Positions 26,380 through 33,973 of a stretch of DNA of 64,000 bases are shown here, piece after piece. Position 1 is the stretch's first letter. The number at the start of each line of letters is the position of its first letter. The DNA comes from DATDAH01 sp963725155 (GTDB lineage Bacteria; Actinomycetota; Acidimicrobiia; Acidimicrobiales; DATDAH01): assembly GCA_963725155.1 (NCBI GenBank), contig CAVRXU010000008.1, positions 372,001-436,000 of the forward strand, read 5' to 3'. Position numbers and translations under genes: made by a program. Below the pieces are notes generated by a model, which worked only from the letters and a program-made list of their open reading frames with translations, did not search any database and was not told where the DNA came from.

Positions 26380-27030
26380 GTGGACCGAATCGAGGCGCTC
26401 GCCGCCGCGCTGGAGGCCCGACGGGATCCGGACCAGGCCGCCACCATGGCGGCGTACATGAAGGACCACTTCGCCTTCTTCGGCATTCCGTCGTCCGAGC
26501 GGCGACTGGCCCAGCGTGAGGCCCTCGGCGACTGGACCGCCCCGACAGCCGACGCCTTAGCGGCCTTCGCCCGGGGTTGCTGGGCTCAAAACGAGCGGGA
26601 GTTCCAGTACGCGGCCTGCGACACCCTCGTCCGTCACGTGAAGCGACTCAGCTCCGCGGATCTGGACCTGCTGGAGGAGCTCATCACCACGCGGTCGTGG
26701 TGGGACACCGTGGACATCCTCGCCAGTCGGGTTGTCGGACCCCTGGCCGAGCGGCCCACCATGGAACGCTGGCTGGGCTCAGGTGACCTCTGGCTGGAGC
26801 GGGCGGTCATCCTCCACCAGCTGGGCGACAAGGAGGCAACCGACGAGGCGTTCCTCTTCCGCGCCTGCCTGACCCACGCCGCGTCGAACGAGTTCTTCCA
26901 CCGCAAGGCCATCGGCTGGGCCCTCCGCCAGTACGCCAAGACCGACCCCGACGCCGTCCGCACCTTCGTCGCCGACCACGCCGACGATCTCTCCGGCCTC
27001 TCGAAGCGAGAGGCGCTCAAGCACCTCTGA
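26380..27030 (+). CDS. DNA alkylation repair protein (AlkD-like HEAT-repeat glycosylase)
   Basis: A 216-residue all-helical protein. MAAYMKDHFAFFGIPSSERR is the AlkD/AlkC family N-terminal signature. REFQYAACDTLVRH, TTRSWWDTVDILASRVVG (the WWDxVD motif, with the Asp used for base excision) and FFHRKAIGWALRQYAKTDP are all conserved in AlkD. It removes N3/N7-alkylated purines from DNA without base flipping. GTG start at 26380. The last 14 bp overlap the convergent PhyH gene end. Confidence 0.9.
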   Translation: MDRIEALAAALEARRDPDQAATMAAYMKDHFAFFGIPSSERRLAQREALGDWTAPTADALAAFARGCWAQNEREFQYAACDTLVRHVKRLSSADLDLLEELITTRSWWDTVDILASRVVGPLAERPTMERWLGSGDLWLERAVILHQLGDKEATDEAFLFRACLTHAASNEFFHRKAIGWALRQYAKTDPDAVRTFVADHADDLSGLSKREALKHL

Positions 27031-27883
27031 CGGTGCTCGGGAAGGCGACCTCGCCCCCACGGAGGACGGGGGTCCACAGGTAATAGCTGCCCGTCTCGGC
27101 GTGCTCGAGGCGGGCGGCGGCGTCCTCCGGGATGTCGCCGAGGGCCTCGTCGTTCGCGGTCAACGCCTCCGCGGTGCGGTCGACCGTCCCGGCGATGCCG
27201 TAGTGGTACACCATCGCCGCCCGCAGACCGTCGGAGCCGTTGTCCTTCGAGCGGTGCATGAGGTGGCTGTCGAAGACGAGCACGTCGCCGGGCTCCATCA
27301 GCACGCAGACCTCGTCGTCCATGTCGTGGTCGACGATCTCGACGTAGCCGAAGTTGGCCGACTCCCGGGTGTCCGGCACGTGTGGGTGGACCGTCTCCCG
27401 GTGCGAGCCGGGCAGGACCCAGAGGGGACCGTTGCCCTCGGTCGCCGCCGTCACCGCGATCCAGACGCCGACCTGGTGGTCGGGCTCGAACGGGAAGTAG
27501 AAGCTGTCCTGGTGCCAGGGCTGGCCGATGGCCCCCGGGTTCTTGAAGATGAACTGGGACAGGAAGCAGTCGAGGTCGTCGCTCAGCAGACCGGCCACGG
27601 CGGCCAGGATCCGGGGGTCCCGGCTGACCGGGCCGAAGACCGGGTCCCAATGATGGAGCAGGAACACCTTGGAGACGAAGTCCTCGGGGTCGGTCGCCCC
27701 GGGCCACGAGTTCTTCTCCGGAGCGATGAACGAGCCCTTGGGCATGGGCTCGCCGGAGGCGGCGAGGCGACAGAGCTCGACGGCACGGTCGAGCTGGGCC
27801 GTGACCAGCGGCGGGTCGAGCAGGCGGCGGAGGATGACGAAGCCGTCCTCGTCCCACCGCCTGCGTTGCCCTTCGGTCAGCAC
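27017..27883 (-). CDS. phytanoyl-CoA dioxygenase (PhyH) family protein
   Basis: A 288-residue Fe(II)/2-oxoglutarate oxygenase. The jelly-roll facial triad is visible as QPWHQDSFYFPF (HxD) and FDSHLMHRSKDN (distal His), with Arg in LRAAMVYHYG binding 2-oxoglutarate. The N terminus is the usual DGFVILRRLLDP. It hydroxylates an acyl or small-molecule substrate; which one is unknown. GTG 27883 with TACTCT 7 nt upstream. Confidence 0.88.
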   Translation of the reverse strand: MLTEGQRRRWDEDGFVILRRLLDPPLVTAQLDRAVELCRLAASGEPMPKGSFIAPEKNSWPGATDPEDFVSKVFLLHHWDPVFGPVSRDPRILAAVAGLLSDDLDCFLSQFIFKNPGAIGQPWHQDSFYFPFEPDHQVGVWIAVTAATEGNGPLWVLPGSHRETVHPHVPDTRESANFGYVEIVDHDMDDEVCVLMEPGDVLVFDSHLMHRSKDNGSDGLRAAMVYHYGIAGTVDRTAEALTANDEALGDIPEDAAARLEHAETGSYYLWTPVLRGGEVAFPSTVRGA

Positions 27884-27913
27884 CGTGCGGAGAGTAGTGA
27901 CAGGGTTTTGGCG

Positions 27914-28720
27914 ATGAGCTGGTTCATGCGTCCGGACAAGTGGCCCATCACGCCGCAGGACTGGCTCAAAGTGGTGGACGACCTCGCCCGGGCCCCCACG
28001 CGGGTCCTCTTGGAGACCTTCGCCTCCGTGGCCGACGCGCTGGTGGGCAAGGAGGTCGAGCTGCGGTCAGCGAAGGGGACCGTCACCGTCAACGTCGACT
28101 CGGTCGTCGGCACCCACTCGGCACCGCCGGTGGCATTGGGGGCGTGGCGGCCCGGCCTCGACCTCGAGGGCCTCGAGGAGGTCGACATCGGCGTCCGCGA
28201 CGTGCGCTGGGACGCTGGTCGCATCGACCGGTTGACCATCCAGGCCCGGAACGTCAACCTCGAGGGGGGCGTGGTGTCCAGCGTCGTGGCCGGTCCCATC
28301 GACATGGCCGGCGAGGTCGACCAGGCCACGGTGGACGAGTTGTTGGAGCGCTACGAGGCACCGGTCCAGGTGATCCTCGACGGGACGGACCGGGCCACCG
28401 TCCACCAGGGCGGGCGGCTGACGGCAACGGTCTCGGCCGAGCTCGACGGCGAAGAGGTCATCTTCCCCGTCCACGAGGTGCGCTGGGCGGGCATCCCGCT
28501 GCCGTTCGTCAACCGCTTCCTGACCACTCGCCGGGCGACGATCCCGCCGCTCCCGCGGGGGGTGCGCCTGACCGGCGTGTCCTCCGCGCCCGGCGTGCTG
28601 CGGGCGACGGCGGTCCTCGACGAGTTCCGCGAGCCACTGGTCGTCGAATCCGTCCTCCGGGCGGCATCGACCGTGGGTCAGCGGGTCGTGCTCAACCGGA
28701 CCGCCCCTCGTCAGGCCTGA
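27914..28720 (+). CDS. LmeA-like (DUF2993) lipid-binding protein
   Basis: A 268-residue beta-rich protein. FASVADALVGKEVELRSAKG and repeated short strands (IDRLTIQARNVNLEGG, RLTATVSAELDGEEV) fit the LmeA/DUF2993 family, which in mycobacteria helps mannan elongation by binding phospholipids. No signal peptide is evident, unlike LmeA itself, so this is a family-level call. Start ATG 27914; convergent end overlaps the next gene by 10 bp. Confidence 0.62.
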   Translation: MSWFMRPDKWPITPQDWLKVVDDLARAPTRVLLETFASVADALVGKEVELRSAKGTVTVNVDSVVGTHSAPPVALGAWRPGLDLEGLEEVDIGVRDVRWDAGRIDRLTIQARNVNLEGGVVSSVVAGPIDMAGEVDQATVDELLERYEAPVQVILDGTDRATVHQGGRLTATVSAELDGEEVIFPVHEVRWAGIPLPFVNRFLTTRRATIPPLPRGVRLTGVSSAPGVLRATAVLDEFREPLVVESVLRAASTVGQRVVLNRTAPRQA

Positions 28721-29961
28721 TCCGCCCGTACCTTGGGCACAGCTGCGCCAGATGTGGCGCACTGGTGCGCAAGGTACGTGGAGTGGAGCCAGGCCAACCA
28801 ACGGGCGATGCCGTTGACGACGTGGGTGCCGCGCACCGTGTGGAAGGTGTCGAAGGCGTGCTGGGCGGCGGGCAGCTCGGCGTAGACGACCGGTTCGGCG
28901 GTGACGGCCCTGAGCTCGGCGACGAAGGCTCGGGCCTCGGTGACGTAGGCCATCGAGTCGAACGTGCCGTGGAGCACGAAGAACGGTGGGGCGTGGGGCC
29001 CGACCTGGGCGATGGGTGACGCCGCGTCCCAGCGCTCGGGGCACTCGGCCGGCGAGCACTTCATGATCTTCTTGGCGAAGAAGCCTTCGAGGCGGTGCCG
29101 GCCGCGGGCCCCGTGGCGGTCGAGGAAGTCGTAGATGCCGTAGAGGGGCACGCAGCCCTGCACCCGGGTCTCGGGGTCGAGGGCGGCCAGCGCCACCAGG
29201 TGGCCACCGGCCGAGCCGCCGGTCAGCACGATGAAGTCCGGGTCGGTCCCCAGCTCGTCGGCGTGGGCCCGGACCCAGGCGACAGCGGCCTTCACGTCGT
29301 CGATGTGGTCAGGGAAGGTCGCCTTCGGACTGAGGCGGTAGTTGATGGAGACCACCACCCAACCCTCCTCGGCCAGGTGCCAGGTCAGGGGCTTGGCCTG
29401 CCGCTCCTTGCGACCGTGCATCCACGAGCCGCCGTGGACGTGGATGAGCGTCGGGGCCGGGCCGGTCGTGTCCCGGTGGCGGTAGACGTCGAGGGTGTTG
29501 AACCTCCCGTGCGGCCCGTACGACAGGTCGCGGGTGACCTCCACCTCAGCCACCTCGTAGCGGAAGGGTCGCCACAGCAACCCCCGGGGGACGTGATGGC
29601 GCAGCCGGCCGCTCAGCTCGGGGGCGATGCCCTCCCGATAGTCGGGCCCGAGGGCGTCGACCAGGGCCCGTTCGACGACGGACTCGGCCCGGCGGGCGCG
29701 ACGGTGGGCCAGCAGGAGGCCGGCGGCACTGAGCCCCATGAGGACGAGACCGACCTGACCGATCGGCGCGTCGAGGGCGCCGGTGCGCACGGCGATGGCC
29801 ACGACCACGGCCTGCCCCGCCAAGTGGAACAGGGCGAACTCGCCCGTCAGCCAGCCGGCCACGAACCAGGCCATGGCGAACGGCGGCCGCCCCCGGAAGG
29901 TGGCCAGGAAGGCGTGCGTCGCGCAGAGCGCCCCGATCAGGAAGAACACCTCCGGGCTCAC
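28711..29961 (-). CDS. membrane-anchored alpha/beta hydrolase (HSL-type esterase)
   Basis: A protein of 416 residues. The N-terminal ~90 residues hold three hydrophobic helices; the HSL/carboxylesterase domain follows with IHVHGGSWMHG (oxyanion hole), LTGGSAGGHLV (nucleophile Ser), HGTFDSMAYV (Asp region) and AAQHAFDTF (His). It probably acts on lipid esters at the membrane. The last ~18 codons (LAHQCATSGAAVPKVRADQA) are written by a long hairpin, so the C-terminal tail looks like a by-product of that element. GTG start at 29961. Confidence 0.85.
   Translation of the reverse strand: MSPEVFFLIGALCATHAFLATFRGRPPFAMAWFVAGWLTGEFALFHLAGQAVVVAIAVRTGALDAPIGQVGLVLMGLSAAGLLLAHRRARRAESVVERALVDALGPDYREGIAPELSGRLRHHVPRGLLWRPFRYEVAEVEVTRDLSYGPHGRFNTLDVYRHRDTTGPAPTLIHVHGGSWMHGRKERQAKPLTWHLAEEGWVVVSINYRLSPKATFPDHIDDVKAAVAWVRAHADELGTDPDFIVLTGGSAGGHLVALAALDPETRVQGCVPLYGIYDFLDRHGARGRHRLEGFFAKKIMKCSPAECPERWDAASPIAQVGPHAPPFFVLHGTFDSMAYVTEARAFVAELRAVTAEPVVYAELPAAQHAFDTFHTVRGTHVVNGIARWLAWLHSTYLAHQCATSGAAVPKVRADQA
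28727..28778. terminator. long nested hairpin at convergent gene ends, inside a coding tail
   Basis: Nested stems CGTACCTTG/CAAGGTACG, GCAC/GTGC and TGCGCCA/TGGCGCA with a 4-nt GATG tip make a near-continuous 52-nt palindrome just past the LmeA-like stop. It lies inside the last codons of the reverse-strand esterase. Confidence 0.6.
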
Positions 29962-30002
29962 CCGGACCTCATCGGCCGAAACCCTCGAGTCCCCAGCCGC
30001 CC

Positions 30003-30060
30003 CCTCTCGTTCTGCGTTCTCCGTATGGCCCGCATCCCGTTCAGGACCCAGAACGAGAGG
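30003..30060. terminator. long hairpin abutting the fadE32-like stop, GTTCTG family
   Basis: CCTCTCGTTCTG (30003-30014) pairs with CAGAACGAGAGG (30049-30060). The stop codon of the reverse-strand acyl-CoA dehydrogenase begins at the next base. Confidence 0.6.
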
Positions 30061-30997
30061 TCACTGGTCGAGGAGGGCGGCGGCGACGCGGCGCCGGTGC
30101 CAGGCGGCGTCGCCCCAGGCGGGGCTGAGGGCCCAGACCCGCTTCATCCAGAGGTGGAGGTCGGACTCGAACGTGTAGCCGATGGCCCCGTGGACCTGGA
30201 GGGCGACCCGGGCGGCCTGCTCGGCGGCGTCACCGGCCATGGCTTTGGCCATCGAGACGTCCCGGGCGACGGTCGCCTGGTCGGTGGCCAGCGACCAGGC
30301 GGCCCGATACACCGCGGGCGCGGCGAACTCGACAGCCAGGTGGGCCGAAGCCAGATGGTGCTTCACGGCCTGAAAGCCACCGATGGGCTGACCGAACTGC
30401 TGACGCTCCTTGGCGTACGCGACGGTGTCCTCGACGAGGCGCCGGGCCACGCCCACGAGGGTGGCCGCCGTGCCGAAGGCCATGCGGTCGAAGGGGTCGC
30501 CATCGAGGGTGGCCAGGGGCGCGGCCGCCGTCACGTCGGCGGTGCGGACGAGGCGCCGGGCCCGGTCGACCGAGGGCTGGGGCTCGACGCCGGTCGGCGC
30601 CGGGTAGAGCGTCGAGCCCACGACCACGACATCGGCGGAGGCGGCTCCAGCCACGTGAGTGGCGTCGGCCGGTGCGGCCGCCACCTTGGCCGACCCGCCG
30701 CCCGGGACGTGGCGGGCGAGCAAGGCCGACTCCATGAGCGGCTCGGGCAGGGCGGCCCGGCCCGCTTCCTCCAGGAGCAGGACGAGGTCGACCTCCGTCA
30801 GGCCCAGTCCGCCGTCGGCCTCGGCCATGGTCAGGCCGACCACGCCCATCTCGACCAGCGCATCCCAGCGGCCCGCGTCCCATGGGTCCTCGGCGTGCCC
30901 ACGCCGCCCGCACGGCCTCCGGCGAGCAGGTCCCGGCCAGCAGGTCCCGCACCGCGTCCCGGAACGCCAGCTGGTCCTCGGAGAAGGCGAACTCCAT
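30061..30997 (-). pseudogene. fadE32: FadE32-like acyl-CoA dehydrogenase subunit, frameshifted by one base
   Basis: Reading from ATG 30997 gives MEFAFSEDQLAFRDAVRDLL, a normal acyl-CoA dehydrogenase start, and then the frame is lost. The rest (DPWDAGRWDALVEMGVVG through FGQPIGGFQAVKHHLA and ALQVHGAIGYTFE) continues in the next frame. Dropping one base at about 30895 restores a single 311-residue protein; the locus length, 937 nt, is three times 312 plus one. That size suits the short non-catalytic-type partners such as FadE32 (about 319 residues), and it follows a FadE31-like gene as in mycobacteria. GGAGGG precedes the start. It could be a true mutation or a base-calling error. Confidence 0.8.
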
Positions 30998-31008
30998 CAG
31001 CTGACCCT

Positions 31009-31062
31009 CCGTTCTGGAACCTGAAACTCGCGGCCCGTCACCAACCGCAGGTTCCAGAACGG
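31009..31062. terminator. long hairpin between fadE31 and fadE32, GTTCTGG family
   Basis: A 15-bp perfect stem: CCGTTCTGGAACCTG (31009-31023) pairs with CAGGTTCCAGAACGG (31048-31062), with inner GCGG/CCGC. It sits 11 bp after the fadE31 stop on the reverse strand and touches the ribosome-binding region of fadE32, so it could attenuate fadE32 expression. Confidence 0.6.
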
Positions 31063-31073
31063 TGAGGTGGACA

Positions 31074-32225
31074 TCAGACCCTTGGGAGGCCGAGGACGCG
31101 CTCGGCGACGACGTTGCGTTGGATCTCGTTGGTGCCGGCGTAGATGGGGCCGGCGAGGGAGAACAGCCAGCCGTCCAGCCAGCGACCGCCGTCGGGGACG
31201 TCCTCACTGTCCAGGCCCAGCTCGCCCTCAGCGCCGATCAGGCGCTGGGCGGTCTGGTTCAGGTGGACGTCGAGCTCGGACCACCACAGCTTCATGAGGC
31301 TGGCCTCGGCACCCATCGGCCGGCCGGTCTGCAGCATGCGGCTGATGGCCTGGAAGGTCAGGAGCCGGTAGGCCTCGGCGTTCATCCACGCCTGGGCCAC
31401 GTCGTCCCGCAGGTGCTCGTCCGGCCGGCGCCGGTAGAGGTCGATCAGCCGATCGGCCGCCGCCATGAACCGACCGGGGCTGCGCAGGGTCAGACCCCGC
31501 TCCGAGGACGCCGTGGCCATGGCCACCCGCCAGCCCTCGTTCACCCCACCGAGCACGTTGGCCGAGGGCACCCGGACCTCCTCGAGGAAGACCTCGGCGA
31601 ACGCCACGTCGTCGTGCAGCCCACTGATGGGGCGGACCGTCACCCCCTCGGCATCCAGGGGGACGAGGAAGTAGGTCAGGCCCTGGTGGCGCTCGGCCTC
31701 GGGGTCGGAGCGGAACAGGCCGAAGAGCCAGTCGCAGAACACGCCCCGGGTCGACCAGGTCTTCTGCCCGGTCAGCACCCAGTCGTCGCCGTCCTGGACG
31801 GCCCGACTGCGGAGACCGGCCAGGTCGCTGCCGGCGTCGGGCTCGGACCAGCCCTGGGCCCAGAGCTCCTCCCCCGCCGCCATCCTGGGCAGGTAGCGGT
31901 CCTGCTGGGCCTTGGTCCCGTGCTCGAAGATCGTCGGGGCCAGCAGGAAGATGCCGTTCTGGGTGACCCGGCCGGGACCGCCCGCCGCCCAGTACTCCTC
32001 CTCGAAGATCAGCCACTCGATGAGGTCGGCGCCTCGGCCGCCGTACTCCTCGGGCCACGACACGACGGCCCAGCGGGCATCGAACAGGGTGCGTTCCCAC
32101 TCCTTGTGGGCGGCGAAGCCTGCGGCGGTGTTCATCGACCCCAGCCCGGAGGGCACGTTGTCCCGCAGCCACTCCCGCGCCTCGGCCCGGAAGGCCTCGT
32201 GCTGCTCGGAGAAGGTCAGGTCCAT
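31074..32225 (-). CDS. fadE31: acyl-CoA dehydrogenase, FadE31-like (steroid C/D-ring pathway)
   Basis: A 383-residue FAD enzyme. It carries EGG-type substrate/flavin motifs WAQGWSEPDAGSDLAGLRSRA and TGQKTWSTRGVF, NEGWRVAMATASSERG and the C-terminal GPIYAGTNEIQRNVVAERVL. The segment TAAGFAAHKEWERTLFDA and the whole layout resemble Mycobacterium tuberculosis FadE31. In KstR2-regulon biochemistry FadE31 works with FadE32 in removing carbons from the C-ring remnant. Position YEGT, where many acyl-CoA dehydrogenases keep the catalytic Glu, is YAGT, as in related heteromeric enzymes. ATG 32225 is preferred over GTG-type upstream starts. Assignment to FadE31 is from memory of the family, not from a search. 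Confidence 0.82.
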   Translation of the reverse strand: MDLTFSEQHEAFRAEAREWLRDNVPSGLGSMNTAAGFAAHKEWERTLFDARWAVVSWPEEYGGRGADLIEWLIFEEEYWAAGGPGRVTQNGIFLLAPTIFEHGTKAQQDRYLPRMAAGEELWAQGWSEPDAGSDLAGLRSRAVQDGDDWVLTGQKTWSTRGVFCDWLFGLFRSDPEAERHQGLTYFLVPLDAEGVTVRPISGLHDDVAFAEVFLEEVRVPSANVLGGVNEGWRVAMATASSERGLTLRSPGRFMAAADRLIDLYRRRPDEHLRDDVAQAWMNAEAYRLLTFQAISRMLQTGRPMGAEASLMKLWWSELDVHLNQTAQRLIGAEGELGLDSEDVPDGGRWLDGWLFSLAGPIYAGTNEIQRNVVAERVLGLPRV

Positions 32226-32271
32226 GCCGGCGAGAGCCTGACGCCCCGCCCGACCGAGTCGCAACTCGGAC

Positions 32272-32286
32272 CTGACGACCCGTCAG
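32272..32286. promoter_or_regulatory. CTGACG-ACC-CGTCAG dyad between divergent genes
   Basis: A perfect 6-bp inverted repeat in the 84-bp region between fadE31 and the DUF35 gene; a second dyad CCGAGT-CGCA-ACTCGG lies just before it. TAGCCT stands 7 nt before the GTG at 32310. Either dyad could be an operator. Confidence 0.35.
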
Positions 32287-32309
32287 ATGGGCCGGGTAGC
32301 CTCCGGGCC

Positions 32310-32765
32310 GTGAGCTCCACGGACACGGCGAAGCCGCGCGTGGCGGCGATCGAGGGCTGGTTCACCCTCGACGATCCGCCCCACCTGCTCGGGACGAGGT
32401 GCTCGGCCTGCGCCACCTACTTCTTCCCCCGAGAGGACGGCTGGTGCCGGCGCCCGGGCTGCGGCAGCACGGAGCTGGTCGAGGTCGAACTGAGCCGGAC
32501 GGGGAGGATCTGGTCCTACACCGACGCCCGGTACCAGCCGCCCACGCCCTACGTCTCCCCGCACGAGGAGTTCCAGAGCTTCGCCCAGGCCGCCGTGGAG
32601 CTGGTCGAGGAGCAGCTGATCGTCATGGGCCAGGTCGTCGAGGGCGTCGGCGTGGCCGACCTGACCACCGGCCAGGAGGTCGAGCTGGTCATCGAGCCCC
32701 TGTTCGAGGACGACGAGGCGGTCCACCTGGTCTGGAAGTGGAAGCCGGTGGAGGGCACGCCGTGA
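32310..32765 (+). CDS. DUF35 zinc-ribbon/OB-fold protein (Ltp partner)
   Basis: A 151-residue protein. The zinc ribbon CSACATYFFPREDGWCRRPGC has four Cys, and an OB-fold follows (LSRTGRIWSYTDARYQPPTPY). DUF35 proteins form complexes with Ltp-type thiolases or aldolases and bind acyl-CoA. The next gene, such a thiolase, starts inside this gene's stop (GTGA), so the two are translationally coupled partners. GTG 32310 has TAGCCT 7 nt upstream. Confidence 0.88.
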   Translation: MSSTDTAKPRVAAIEGWFTLDDPPHLLGTRCSACATYFFPREDGWCRRPGCGSTELVEVELSRTGRIWSYTDARYQPPTPYVSPHEEFQSFAQAAVELVEEQLIVMGQVVEGVGVADLTTGQEVELVIEPLFEDDEAVHLVWKWKPVEGTP

Positions 32766-33952
32766 GGGACGTCGTCGTCGCCGGGGTCGGCATGCACCCG
32801 TGGGGCAAGTGGGGCCGCAACTTCGTCGAGTACGGCCGGGCGGCCGTGGCCGATGCGCTGGAGGACTGCGGCATCGACTGGCAAGACGTCGAGTTCGTGT
32901 CCGGCGCCGACACCATCCGCAACGGCTACCCGGGCTTCATCGCCGGGGCCACGTTCGCCCAGGCGATGGGCTGGACCGGCGTGCCGGTGGCCAGCAGCTA
33001 CGCCGCCTGTGCCTCCGGGGCCACGGCCATGAGCGTGGCCCGGGACCGCATCCGCGCCGGGGCCTGCGAGATCGCCCTCGTGGTCGGTGCCGACACGACG
33101 CCGAAGGGCTTCTTCAAGCCCGTCGAGGGCGCCGACCGCTTCACCGATCCGGACTGGCTCCGCTTCCGCCTCCTGGGGGCGACCAACCCGACCTACTTCG
33201 CCCTCTACGCCCGACGGCGCATGGACCTCTACGGCGCCAGCGACGAGGACTTCGCCCAGGTCAAGGTCAAGAACGCCAAGCACGGCCTGGCCAACCCGAA
33301 GGCCCGCTACCGCAAGGAGGTCACGGTCGAGGAGGTCCTGGCCTCCCCGATGGTGGCCGACCCGCTGCGCCTGCTCGAGATCTGCGCCACCTCCGACGGC
33401 GGGGCCGCCGTCATCCTCATGAGCCAGGACGAAGCCGAGCGCCGGGGCCTGGCCGACCCCGTGAAGGTGGCGGCCGTCTCGACGGTCACGCCGACGTACC
33501 CCAACACCGTGCTCGACCTACCGGAGTTCGCCACCGACTCGGCGGCGGTGACCGCGGCGCCCGAGCTGACCTACCGGGCCGCCATCAGTGCCGCGGCCTA
33601 CGAGGAGGCGGGCCTCGGTCCCGACGACATCGACCTGGCCGAGGTCTACGACCTGTCGACGGCCCTCGAGCTGGACTGGGTCGAGAGCCTGGGCCTCTGC
33701 AAGGAGGGAGAGGCCGAGCAGCTCGTCCGCGCCGGGGAGACCAGCATCGGCGGTCGCATCCCCGTGAACACCTCGGGTGGTCTGTCCAGCTTCGGCGAGG
33801 CCATCCCCGCCCAGGCCCTGGCCCAGGTCTGCGAGCTCACCTGGCAGCTGCGGGGCCAGGCCGGTGACCGCCAGGTCGACGGCGCCCGGGTCGGCATCAC
33901 CGCCAACCAGGGCCTCTTCGGCCACGGCTCGTCCGTCATCCTGACCCGCTAG
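32762..33952 (+). CDS. Ltp-type thiolase (acetyl-CoA acetyltransferase/lipid-transfer family)
   Basis: A 396-residue SCP2-type thiolase. It keeps the nucleophile Cys in SSYAACASGATAMSVA and has DGGAAVILMS, the YDLSTALEL region, NTSGGLSSFGEAIPA and NQGLFGHGSSVILTR. With the preceding DUF35 partner it probably cleaves or forms a 3-oxoacyl-CoA. Located between fadE31 and fadA6, so a role in steroid or branched acyl-CoA degradation is likely (inference). Confidence 0.86.
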   Translation: MRDVVVAGVGMHPWGKWGRNFVEYGRAAVADALEDCGIDWQDVEFVSGADTIRNGYPGFIAGATFAQAMGWTGVPVASSYAACASGATAMSVARDRIRAGACEIALVVGADTTPKGFFKPVEGADRFTDPDWLRFRLLGATNPTYFALYARRRMDLYGASDEDFAQVKVKNAKHGLANPKARYRKEVTVEEVLASPMVADPLRLLEICATSDGGAAVILMSQDEAERRGLADPVKVAAVSTVTPTYPNTVLDLPEFATDSAAVTAAPELTYRAAISAAAYEEAGLGPDDIDLAEVYDLSTALELDWVESLGLCKEGEAEQLVRAGETSIGGRIPVNTSGGLSSFGEAIPAQALAQVCELTWQLRGQAGDRQVDGARVGITANQGLFGHGSSVILTR

Positions 33953-33973
33953 ATCCGAATTGAGGACGTGAAC

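Noticed and set aside
30061..30849. A short acyl-CoA dehydrogenase starting at 30849
   Set aside because: The internal ATG would omit the N-terminal domain that is present in the adjacent frame from 30997; a frameshift explains the data better.
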